Shown piece after piece: positions 46,569 through 56,669 of a stretch of DNA of 64,000 nucleotides. Within the stretch, counting starts at the first letter, position 1. Every line of letters starts with the position of its first letter. A model generated the notes under the pieces. The model worked only from the letters and a program-made list of their open reading frames with translations, made no database searches and was not told the origin of the DNA. Position numbers and translations under genes: made by a program. The stretch spans positions 309,242-373,241 of the forward strand of contig MNCI01023951.1 of assembly GCA_015680685.1 (NCBI GenBank). Reading direction: 5' to 3'. The DNA comes from Gnetum montanum (Eukaryota > Streptophyta > Gnetopsida > Gnetales > Gnetaceae).

Positions 46569-49500
46569 TCAAACATGGAACGGTTTTAAAAATAAGTGGT
46601 TGGTCGGATTTGCAAGTTCTTTCCCTTCCATGTTAGCTAATTTGAATGCTCCATTGTCGTACGCTTTGATGACCAAGTAGGGCCCTTCCCAATTGGCTGA
46701 GAATTTATCTGGGTGTTTCCGAACGGCCTTAAGTACAAGGTCACCCTCCTTGATAGGGAGCTTATGAGTGTTGTGCCGATGGCGTTTTCGTTGTCGTTTT
46801 TGGTACCATTTAATCTGATCGAGTGCACGTATGCGTTCTTCCTCCACCGAGTCTAGGTCAATGATGCATAGGTCATTGTTTTGTCCTTCGTCGAGGAGTC
46901 TAGAAAGTGTGATCCTTAAAGACGGTACCTGTAATTCCATAGGTAAAACAACCTTTGAATCATAAACAAGACTATATGGTGTTTTACCCGTTGAAGTCCG
47001 ATGCGTAGTACGATAAGCCCATAGTGCATAAACTAGCTGCTCGTGCCATCTTTTCTTGCTTTGGGTAGCATCTTTTTAAGTACTGTGATGATGGTTTTAT
47101 TTGTGCCTTCTGCTTGCCCATTGCTCTGAGGGTAGTAAGGGGATGAAAATGAGTTTTTGATCCCCAAACTTTCACAGAAAGTTTTGGTTTCGGCACTATT
47201 GAATTGTGGCCCGTTATCAGTGATGGTGGTCATGGGGATGCCAAAACAGGTCACAATATTTTCAAGAATGAAGTTGCATATGTGTTTAGATGTGGTTTTT
47301 AGAAGGAAAACAACTTCTACCCACTTCGTGAAATACTCTGTTACGGTTATGATGAAATTATGCCCTGTGTGATCCTTAAAGACGGTACCTGTAATTCCAG
47401 AGGTAAAATAGCTTCTGAATCATAAACAAGACTATATGGCATTTTACCTGTTGAAGTCCGATGCGTAGTATGATAAGCCCATAGTGTGTAAACCAGTTAC
47501 TCGTGCCATCTTTTCTTGCTTTGGGCAAGCATCTTTTTAAGTACTGTGATGATGGTTTTATTTGTGGCTTCTGCTTGCCCATTTCTCTGAGGGTAGTAAG
47601 GGGATGAAAATGAGTTTTTGATCCCCAGACATTCACAAAAAGTTTTGGTTTCGGCACTGCTGAATTATGGCCCGTTATTAGTGACGATGGTCATGGGGAT
47701 GCCAAAACAGATCACAATGTTTTCAAGAATGAAGTTGCATACATGTTTAGATGTGGTTTTTCAAAGGAGAACAGCTTCTACCCACTTCGTGAAATACTCT
47801 GTCACGGTTATGATGAAATTATGCCCTGCAGAAGATGAGGGGGTTATTGGTCCGATAAGGTCCAACCTCCACTTTTGGAAGGGCCATGTGATTTGCGCTG
47901 TATGCAACTCATTTGGTGGGACATGGATCAGATTACTATGTTTTTGATAGACACTGCACGTTTTAGCCTTGCAGAGACAATCATACTCCATGTGTGGCCA
48001 ATAATAGCCTAAGCATCTTATTTTCGTTGCCATTGCTTTAGGTGCTATGTGTTCTCTGCATAGTCCGTCATGTACTTGCTCAACAATGGTTTGGGCATCA
48101 GCGCTACTAATGCATGTTAGCAATATGCCTTCGTAGGATCAACGACACAATATGTCCCCTACCAGTGCATATTTCCTAGAACGCTTTCGTACTGCATCTT
48201 TTTGTGTATTCGTTAAGTGTTGCGGTGTTTCACCGCGTAGAAGGTACTCTTTTATGTCAACATACCATTCTATCGCGTGTGTTGTACTAACAGATGCAAT
48301 AGGTAATGTATAAAGCGTATCGGTTATGGATTTCACACAGCTGATTATGGAGCTTGGCAACGTATGGAACATGTCAGGCGATATGTTTAGCGCTAACGTG
48401 GCCAGTGCGTCCGCAATTGTATTATCGTTTCTGGAGACGTGTTGCATGTCCATGTTTTCGAATCGTTTCATTAAGTGTTTGGATAAGTCATAGTATGGTT
48501 GTAAATGTTGCCCTTTGCATGTATAAATGTCTGTGACTTAGTTTAAAACCAATTGTGAGTCTCCCTTGACCACTAGTCGTGTGATGTCTAAAGCTAGTTC
48601 TGCCATAAGACCTCTAAGGAGACCTTCGTACTTTGCTACATTGTTGGTACAGTGAAAATCAAAACGATAAGCAAAGGGTCGGATCTCCCCGGAGGGATAG
48701 GTGATGACAGCGGCAGCACTTCCCCCTCAAGAGTTCGATGCTCCATCAAGGTTCAAAACAGCATCATAGTGATCGGGTACTATGTCTATTGCACTCACAT
48801 TTTCATCAGGGAACTCTGGTTCTATCGTTGCTTCATCATGCGTTGGTGATGCGGTCATTTGATTTGCTATGGCTTGACCCCTAACTGATGATTGCGCTAT
48901 GTAGTGTAGGTCAAACTCAATTATCATGGCTTTCCAATGGGCTATTCTACTTGACTCGTACATGTTTCCTGTGATGGCTCTAAGCACATTATCCTCGCAG
49001 ATTATGTTGACTTGGTTATGGAAGAGGTAATGTCACCATTTTTTTAAGGAAAAGGTCAGGGCTAAACATGACCTCTCCACCTCGTTATACTTCTTCTCAT
49101 GGGCACCTAATGCATGGCTTAAGTAGTAGACAGGGACTTCAGTTCCATCATCTTGCTTTTGGCAAAGCATGGACGCGATTGACGAGTCTGAAGTGGCAAG
49201 GTAGATGTAAAACGGTTTATCGTTTTGAGGTGGATAAATTGTAGGTAGTTGAACAAGTCTTGTTTTAATATTGTCAAATGCTTCCTGGCACTATGGAGTC
49301 CATTCAAAATGGACGTTCTTGCGTAGCAAGTGGTTCATAGGTTTCAACTTGTCTGTTAGTTTTTCTATGAAATGCCTGATAAACTCTAATCTACCTTGTA
49401 GGCCTCGGAGTTTGGTAAGGTTGCTAGGTGGTTTTAAGTTTGTTATGGCCTTAACTTTATCGGGGTCTACTCGTATCCCTGCTTTCAAGGCTATGAATCC

Positions 49501-50505
49501 AAGCATTTTGCGTGTTTTAACTCTGAAGACATATTTCTTTGGGTTAAGTCTCAGCTCATATTTTAAACAACGCTTTAGTAATAGGTCAAGATCTTGCATG
49601 TGTTGTTTTGATGTCTTTGATTTAACCATGATATCATCCACATAGTCGTTGAGCGAGCGCAGCATGTAATCACTAAAAATAAATGTCATGGTCCTTTGAT
49701 ATGTGGCCCCAGCGTTCTTGAGACCGAAGGGCATCATTGTGTAACAAAAGGTTCTCCATGGTGTCATAAAGGTAGTCCGGAGCTGATGCTCTGGGTTAAT
49801 GCGTATCTGGTTATATCCTGAGAAGCCATCCATAAAAGATAACAAGGCGTGCCCAACGGTTGAGTCAACTAGTTGATCAATGTTGGGTAGGGGAAAATCA
49901 TCTTTTATGGTTGCAACGTTCAGATCCCGGAAGTCAATGCATAAGTGAATGCTTCCATTCTTTTTTGGGACAATTACCATGTTGGATACCCAATCGGCAT
50001 AATCGACAGCTCGAATGAAACCTACCTGATAAAGCTTGGTGATGTCATTGCGAACTGTCAATGCTACCTTAGGTTTAACCTTTCGTGCCTTTTGTTTTAC
50101 TGGCCTCAATTTTGGATCAAGGATAATATTGTGCTAGACGATTTGAGGGTCTAATCCGAGCATGTCTGTGTATGACCAAGCGAATGCTTTTATGTTGTCT
50201 CGAAGCACATCTTCTATGTCTTTGGCCAGTTGAGGTTGCAATAGTGTACTTAATTTTAATATTTTGGTTTCACCATCAGGCATAACGATGGGGGTTTCAG
50301 TCAACGGGTCTTCAGCGATACTATCGGCTTCTATGTCAAGAGATTTTGTCATACCTTTGTAGTTATCTAGCGTTTGTTGTGTTGAGGCTACGAGTGTATC
50401 TTCCGTTGATGTACCTAAGCTGATGGAGTTTATGTCGATTTATCTTGTGATTTTTCCATATAGTCCATCGATGATCAAGGGTGTGGATAAACGTTGACAA
50501 TCCAT
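46569..50505 (-). pseudogene. pol: Element C pol (RT, RNase H, second RNase H, integrase)
   Basis: ATG at 50505 lies 11 bases after a conserved acceptor-like site. N-terminal linker, then RT: ADWVSNMVIVPKKNGS, CIDFRDLN, SFMDGFSGYNQIR, MPFGLKNAGATYQR, NDYVDDIMVKS (YVDD at 49644-49633), LRLNPKKYVF. The RT-linked RNase H follows, then the Tat-type second RNase H (LNLDGAS, FHCTNNVAKYEGLLRG, GDSQLVLN). Integrase: HIAPKAMATK...CSVYQKH (one zinc cysteine changed to tyrosine), LDLIGPITP, TDNGPQFNS, SNGQAEGTNK with D, D, E present, and tail ending LKPFHV and stop. One frame runs unbroken by shifts to 47761, with about six stops (for example at 50134, 48727 and 48139). A 460-bp tandem duplication then disrupts the integrase core. 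Confidence 0.92.
46908..47828 (-). repeat. 460-bp tandem duplication within C integrase
   Basis: Copy 1 about 46908-47367 and copy 2 about 47368-47828, with the junction inside TGCCCTG/TGTGATCC. Copy 2 keeps the reading frame of a normal integrase (MLAQSKKRWHE-like), while copy 1 has a one-base deletion (GGGTAGC against GGGCAAGC). The copies differ at only a modest number of positions, so the duplication is younger than most of the decay. Confidence 0.88.
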
Positions 50506-50589
50506 CGGGCTTGCTCCTACCAATAAACAAAGGGTAGAATGAGCTAACAGGTGTATTGTTTCATGTTCCTTAGCAATGTAAATCATGTG

Positions 50590-51140
50590 TACATGCACGA
50601 TGGTGGTTTATCGTCGCACCGAGATGCATGGCAGTTTAAGGCCTTACCAGGCCGTGTGTGGCAGTTTAAGGCCTTACCGGGCCATGTGTGGAAGTTTAAG
50701 GCCTTGCTGGGCCGAATGTGAGCTGAATATGGTAGTTTAAGGCCTTACTGGGCCGAATGTGGCAGTTTAAGGCCTTACTGGGCCATCATGGCAGTTTAAG
50801 GTCATGCCAGGCCGTGTGTGGCAGTTTAAGGCCTTATCGGGCCGTATGGGGGAGTTTGTGGCAGTTTAAGGCCTTACCGGGCCATCATGGTAGTTTGTGA
50901 CAGTTTAAGGCCTTATCGGGCCATCATGGCAGTTTGTGGTAGTTTAAGGCCTTACCAGGCCATCATGGCAGTTTAAGGCCATGTCGGGCCGTGTGTGGCA
51001 GTTTAAGGCCTTACCGGCCGTGTGTGGTAGTTTAAGGCCTTACCGGGCCGTATCGGGGAGTTTGTGGCAGTTTAATGCCTTACAGGGCCATCATGGCAGT
51101 TTGTGGCAGTTTAAGGCCTTACCGAGCTGTATGTTCGTCG
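50590..51140 (-). repeat. Array of about 17 GGCAGTTTAAGGCCTTACCG units between RT and the antisense gene
   Basis: Repeats of GGCAGTTTAAGGCC + TTACCGGGCC + GTGTGT at 30-45 bp spacing. Each has a GGCC-n-GGGCC core that could pair into a short hairpin. It is the best-preserved copy of an array found on both sides of the antisense gene. Confidence 0.9.
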
Positions 51141-51353
51141 TATAATTTGCATAGGAGACTTTGCGCCAAAATGTTCAGTGCAAGCATCCGAAGTTGGTTT
51201 ACAAGGGAATTAGCATATGGTAGTGTTCATTTTGTTTTATATATTTTTTTTTATTTTTTATTTTGAACAAATTTAATTAAAATTAATAATAAAATAAATA
51301 CAAAAGACACAAAATGCAAGGTGGCGGCGCTGGCGGCGGCGGTAGCGTGGCGC

Positions 51354-51361
51354 TATATATA
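51354..51361 (+). promoter_or_regulatory. Candidate TATA box of the C antisense gene
   Basis: TATATATA sits in the palindrome CGCTATATATAGCG, 192 bp upstream of the antisense ATG and just after a GC-rich GGCGGCGGCGG block. The interval to the ATG holds several AGCGTAAGCGTAGAGCG words. Distance and context suit a plant pol II promoter; no start site can be shown. Confidence 0.5.
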
Positions 51362-51724
51362 GCGTAAGGCTGTCAATTGGAAGCATCGTGAACTTGAAAC
51401 AGAATCGAGCATGAGCATAAACCTCATCGTCAACGTAAGCGTAAATCCCCAACCCCAGCGTAAGCGTAGAGCGTAGAGGCTCAAACTTCAGCGTGAGCAT
51501 AGAGGATTTAGCGTGGCGTAAACCCATCAGTTCCAGCGTGCGGGACACCGAGATGGGCAAGGGCAAGAAGGTAGAAGGCCAGGGGAGGAAGGGGCCTGAC
51601 CTAACTTTCATGAAGGAAAGTGAGGCCATGCTGCAGTGTTTGCCTAGGCCAAGGGTTCCATCGTGGCCTGGATCGTCACATAGGTAGGCTCTACTCCTGT
51701 TTCTATTAACTGTTTTTCATATGT

Positions 51725-52320
51725 ACTTGTTATCTAGTGTAGACAATGTCGGCAGCATAGACAGTTTCGGTAGCGTAGATAGTTTCGATCATGTAAAAGG
51801 CCTGTACGCTGAGTGTAGGCCCACAGCGTAGAGGGCCTCTACAACGTACAGCATAGATGGTGTTACCAGTACATGGCATAGATGGTTTTAACAGTATGTA
51901 GTGTAAACGGTTTTAACTGTATGCAGCGTATACGCCGAGTGTTTTCACAGCATATACGCTAAGCATAAATGGTTTTTTCTTTTCAAGTAGCGTATAGTGT
52001 AAACTGTTTTCATAGCGTATACACTTGCAGTTTTTTTTACAACGTATAGCGTAGATGGTTTTCACAGTGTATACGCTGGCAATTGTTACAGTGTATAGCG
52101 TAGATGATTTTCACAACGTATATGCTGGCAGTTTTTACAGCGTATAGCGTAGACGGTTTTCACAGCGTATACGCTAGCAGTTTTTACAGCATATATGCTA
52201 GTAGTTTTTACAGCGTATACGCTGAGCGTGAACAGTTTTCGTTTTAGGCGACGTATACGCCGAGTGTTTTCGGTTTGTTGATAGCATATACGCCGAGTGT
52301 AAACAATTTGTAATTTTTCA
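51725..52320. repeat. AGCGTATACGCT iterated motif in intron 1 of the C antisense gene
   Basis: More than twenty copies of words such as ACAGCGTATACGCTGGCAG and AGCGTAGACGGTTTTCAC. Perfect 12-bp palindromes AGCGTATACGCT occur (about 52163 and 52218). The same words fill the C LTR (62160-62800) and the C leader (60930-61400). Confidence 0.88.
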
Positions 52321-52406
52321 AAATATTGACTTGCAACATGGAATTTCGTTTTTTCATCTCATTTTCATGTATGGCTGATTTATCGTGGCATTCTGGTTAC
52401 TTGCAG

Positions 52407-53201
52407 GGATCCTGAGCCCTTCCTCTTAGTAGTTGAGCTGGTTGGGGTACTGGCATGGTTTGGCCCCCTTGAGACCAATGAACCTACCCCTGATCTGACT
52501 GTTGACAACAATGGGGTATGGTTTAGGGAAGGGGCCTGTGAATTCCTCGCCTTCATCCTAGACAGATTTAAGGTGGTGGTCTGGTCACCACTAAGCGAAC
52601 AAGTGCACGAAGCGTGCTTGAAGCTATGTTGCCAGGATCTTTGGAGGGCGTCGCGATTTTCATGGAGGACATTGACGAGGGGCCACTTGTGATTGAGGAT
52701 GGTCCCTCTGGTGGGCCCAGATCTACTCGCCTGTTAGTGCGCATGTGGGACCTATTTCCATGAAGACTTGACTATCTCAATAACACCTTGTTCCTGGCTG
52801 GGCGTGCACACACATTATTTCAAAACCCTACTAGCACGGTGTACCGGGTAGAGAGGTAAGATCGTTTAGTTTGTCGTTTCTATTTTTTGTCGTTTAGTGT
52901 TTGCTTCTGTTTTGACGACTGTTCTTTTGCAGGCCCCAAGTTAACCAAGATGGGATATGCATTGATGATGATGGGCTTGCCCTAGCTCATAATGCTCTAG
53001 AGACCTTTATGGTGGGTCCCACCCCTCGCGAAGCTGTATTAGCTCAAACCAAGGGTGATATTTTCCATTTCCATAAACAATTTTCTAGAGTGTTTGCACA
53101 GTGCACAGCTCATGGATGGCTGCATGGGGATTGGTCGCGCAATGGACCAGTTTTCCCTCATGATGTTGACTTGGGTAGCACCTCGAAGTCCACAACTGAA
53201 G
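52407..53201 (+). other. Degenerate FCP1/NIF-like HAD domain (exons 2-3 of the C antisense gene)
   Basis: Reading exons 2 and 3 gives LLVVELVGVLAWFGP, then VWFREGACEFLAFILDRFKV and VVWSPLSEQVHEA, then STRLLVRMWDLFP, NNTLFLAGRAHTLFQNP and TVYRVER, then GLALAHNALETFM. Plant FCP1-like HAD phosphatases have, in the same order, a LVLDLNG-type nucleophile loop, an RPFCDEFL...FEVGVWSS block, a LKELxKLW block and an SNTLLIDDSPYKALLNPP block. The two catalytic aspartates (DxD) are E and V here, and the acidic pair of the last block is AG. So the fold is likely kept while phosphatase activity is lost, in both A and C. The assignment rests on motif order by eye. Confidence 0.65.
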
Positions 53202-53326
53202 GTAAGTGACAATATTTCCTAAATGCCTTAATGTGTTTGTTCGACTGCTGGTGGTCATACTGATGTGAAGGATTCAAATTGTATTTACGGTTGATGTCCC
53301 TGCCGACGGAGACCCTGTCACTACAG

Positions 53327-54337
53327 GACAAACTAAGAGTACCCTGTAGATGAAGTTCGAGGAGATCAGCAAGGCACAGAAATGGTTGCGCACCCATGCC
53401 CTATCGTCTATTGTCTGTTGTTTAGATGATGTCGGCCTCATGAAGCTATTTACAACCCCGAGCCCTGATGTGTCCATAGCTGAAATGATCGGGATTGTTG
53501 ATTCATTCGACAAGTCTGTCTCCTACTACAGCACCCATATTAAGGGTGTCAAAATAGTTTTCCATTCGTCGGCCGAATTCTTCTCAGACCTGTTCGGTGT
53601 ACCAGTAGATGGCGTAAATGTAGTTTTGGATAGGGCTCAGAAAGAGCTTCATATGGTACGTGAGCTAGAGGACTGGTTGGGTATTGCCAAGGGCTCCAAG
53701 GGATTCCCTATGCATGGGAAGTCAAAGGTTGAGGAAGTTAATGAATTATATCCCCTGTTTAGGGCACGGGTGTTCCCTAAGTCCTTGTCCCAGGTGAGGA
53801 GTCTTGGTGTTGAAGCTATGCACATCATGCGAACCATCTTAGAAACGGGGATGCGTTATAACTGGGCTCAATTTTTGTTGTTGGGCCTTCATAAAGAAAT
53901 AGTGCGATTGCACTCAAACGTTGAAGCGCAGTCCCATTTTACATTTGCATTCTTCGTAGGTTATCTACGTCACTTGGCCAAGTTTCTAGTGGTTCATGCA
54001 GATAATAAGAATGTTCTACGGGATTATGCTCAATTATCTCGCCCGTGGATCAACCATTTGTTCGAAACAGCTGAGTCCCAAGATGCGCCTGAGGGGATTG
54101 ATGAATCTGTGTCCATCACAACAGGAGGGTCATCTGGTACTTCAATCCACACACGTGATAGTGTGGGGTTGGAACCAGACGATGTGCCCTACATTGCAAA
54201 GAGAGCTGAACGGGTCATCAAAGAGACCATCAGGAAGGTTAAGTCGAAGCTCCCGAAGCGTGAATGCTCAACAAAGGTGGCCTCAAATGTGGAAGAACCA
54301 AAGGTGAAGCGAATATGGTTCAAAATGCCTATTCGAG
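53327..54337 (+). pseudogene. PF20167-like plant transposon domain (exon 4 of the C antisense gene)
   Basis: The longest exon, 336 codons, open except for a TAG at 53347-53349. It reads KGVKIVFHSSAEFFSDLFGV, then RELEDWLGIAKGSKGFPM, then ELYPLFRARVFPKSLSQVR, MHIMRTILETGMRYNWAQFL, FTFAFFVGYLRHLAKFLV and LSRPWINHLFE, followed by a serine/threonine-rich tail (SITTGGSSGTS). The spacing of a V-x-G-V-x-F block, a glycine-valine-proline turn, an arginine-LH-I helix and a late F-x-x-Y-L helix resembles the 'putative plant transposon protein' domain common near plant retroelements. I cannot confirm this without a profile search. A has the same exon (11891-12892) with about half the residues identical by eye. 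Confidence 0.6.
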
Positions 54338-56120
54338 GTAAGTAAGTTTGGGGCACTTATTGCATTTTCCTTTTCGTCTTATTCATAATTTTCATTTTCA
54401 CCGCTTACATGCAACTAATGCCTTTAGACTTGACTCGAGAAGTGAGGAGACAGGAGTTAGAGACCATCATTGAGGAGGAGGAAGCTACAACGGACTTACT
54501 AACTAAGGAGGAAGATGTGGGCAAAGATCAAGTAGAAGGGATAGAGGAGTTGGGAGAGGACACCACGGAGACAGAACTGGTCGATGACCAGGGTGGTGTT
54601 GATGAAATGTTCAGTAGCTTCCTTAAGGGAAGATTGGACCTAGGAAACCCTCCAAACCCGGAAGGGGACAGAGAACATAGTATATTTTCTTTTATTTTAT
54701 TGTGTTCCTTTGTGAGTTGTTGTTTCTATGGTGTTTTACTTTTATGTTTTTATCCCTTCCAGACGAAGGTAGTGAAACCAGAACGATTCCCACGAAGAGG
54801 TTGGAAGTGCCCATGAAAGTGGCTCCCCCTGAAACGACTACGGAGGTTAGTCCATCTCGTACTCATGGACCATTTACTTGGACCGAGATGCCAAGTAAAA
54901 TGGATTTTGTGGCTGGTATCGTTGACGAGATGGTAGAACGTATTCAGGAAGCCCACCCTAAGATAAGTACAAATGTCTCGAGCCTTTTGCAGCTTTCGAA
55001 TTTCACATCCCTTTTTTGTCATCTAATGTTTAATGCCTATTCTTTTTGTGTGCGTAGGAGCTAAGCTGAGGTGGGATCCATCTGAGACTGTTAGCATTGA
55101 AAGTTTGCTCGCACTACCCCCAGAAGTTGAGCAGATACCAAGGCCGGTCTATGACGAGGTGGCAGAAGATCTTGTACATAACGCCAAATCGCTTTGGACT
55201 TGTAGGCGTTCCATCGAACAGTTATGGTTGCAAATCCAAGCAAAGGAAAAAGAAGTTTCCAAGTTGTCAGTTGAGCATGATGATCTCAAGGCTCGGTATG
55301 AATTCACCTCGGCCAGACTAAGTGGTGATCATTCTTGGCGAACTTCTGAGGTCACTTATACTAGATATTGGAACCTGCTCAATCACCACGTGTCACTAAC
55401 CTGAAAACTAGTAGAGCGTAAGGCCCAGGTAGATCTACTGAACCTCAAGTGCCAGGATTAGAAGGCTTTCACTTCCAAGGTGCGTAAGTGGGATCAGGTT
55501 TAAAAGAACCACAAGCACCATTACAAGAAATCGTTGAAGGAAGTATCCATTGAAAAGCGTTAGCTTGAAATCTTTGTGGAGGGTCTGGATCTACGCTATG
55601 CGTTTGATACCTTTGCTCAAAATACAACTGTTGAGATGGAATCACCTACAAGGGTAATTACAACCGCTTCTGGGGAGGTTTCTGTGGGTGAATTCCCTTT
55701 AAAGCGTCCTACCTGGTCGGCTGTTGACAAGGGGAAGGCTTTGGCAAACGTCGATCTAGGCCTTGATGGGACTGATTAGGCGAGCGTCTCAGAGGAGGAA
55801 ATCCTCCACTGGCTAGAATTCGGTTTAGGGGGATCCCCTACGGTAAGCATTTTTTTATCATGAAATTTGTTCACTAAATAATGTTTGACAGTTTTTTTTT
55901 CTTTTGTTCTAATGTTGATTGTTTCTTTTGCATTTTATAGGGTCAAGACGACGATGATGTTCGAGAAGCTTGCCCCAGTGGAGTAGGGACCCATGATGCT
56001 AGTGGGTCTAAAGAGGACGATCCTCCTGTCCCTGATGTTTAATCTTTGCTTTGAAATTATTCTGACTCAAATTTATACATGAATTATAAATTGAAAATTT
56101 TGAGTTGTATTGAATAGATG

Positions 56121-56126
56121 AATAAA
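56121..56126 (+). promoter_or_regulatory. Candidate polyadenylation signal of the C antisense gene
   Basis: AATAAA in GATGAATAAAATTAG, 78 bases after the TAA at 56040-56042. A T-rich region and TGTA words follow, as in plant 3' ends. Confidence 0.4.
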
Positions 56127-56399
56127 ATTAGTTAACTCTTGTAATTGTACATCATTACATGTATATGTATATTTCTAGATAAATTTTTTTGTTGTGGATT
56201 TTGAGTTTAAATGTAAACATGACACGGGAATGTAAAATGTTTTGGTTTGTTTTTGTAGTTTAAGTGTAGTGCACGAATGTAATTATAAGGAATGTAATTA
56301 TAAGCGAAGGATAATTATGAAAATTGTTATTGATGACACGACAATGCAAGTGTAAATTCGAACAATGAACTGAAGCTTGGGAGAAAAAAATGTAGGTAG

Positions 56400-56660
56400 A
56401 TGATCTAGTTTAAGGCCATTTCGGGCCACATGCACTAGTTTAAGGCCATTTTGGGCCGTGCGTAAGCAAGGGAAGTTTCAAGTGACAAGGGTTGATTTCT
56501 TGGTAGACCGATCATTTCTGATCGTGGCTAGTTTTATGTCGTTGCGGACATGATAGTTTAATGTCATTCCAGACTTGGAATGTAGTTTAATGTCATTTCG
56601 AACGGCGAATGTAGTTTAATGTCATTTCGGACTATTTGTAGTTTAACATCATTTCGTATA
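56400..56660 (-). repeat. AGTTTAAGGCCATTTCGGGCC array between protease and the antisense gene of C
   Basis: Two copies of AGTTTAAGGCCATTTNGGGCC are followed by five of AGTTTAATGTCATTNCGGAC. It pairs with the array at 50590-51140, so the antisense gene is bracketed. Confidence 0.8.
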
Positions 56661-56669
56661 GGGTGTTGT

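Larger units (their letters stand above)
51553..56042 (+). pseudogene. Element C captured antisense gene, eight exons, about 1067 codons
   Basis: Antisense to the element between protease and RT. Exons: 51553-51683, 52407-52855, 52933-53201, 53327-54337, 54428-54679, 54763-54966, 55058-55842, 55941-56042. All introns are GT-AG and the phases join correctly (2, 2, 1, 1, 1, 1, 0) except for a one-base deletion in exon 2. Product: lysine-rich start (MGKGKKVEGQGRKG), KESEAML; HAD-like domain (exons 2-3); PF20167-like domain (exon 4); acidic linker (exon 5, ETIIEEEEATTD); MPSKMDFVAGIVDEM (exon 6); charged likely coiled coil (exon 7, LQIQAKEKEVSKLSVEHDDL); acidic tail ending PPVPDV. Stops: one in exon 2, one in exon 4 (53347), five in exon 7; most are single transitions relative to A. 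An AATAAA lies 78 bp after the stop. Formerly functional, now a pseudogene in this copy. Confidence 0.85.

Noticed and set aside
51725-52320. Centromeric or satellite DNA
   Set aside because: The words are dispersed iterons within an intron and tied to element parts, not a homogeneous long tandem satellite.
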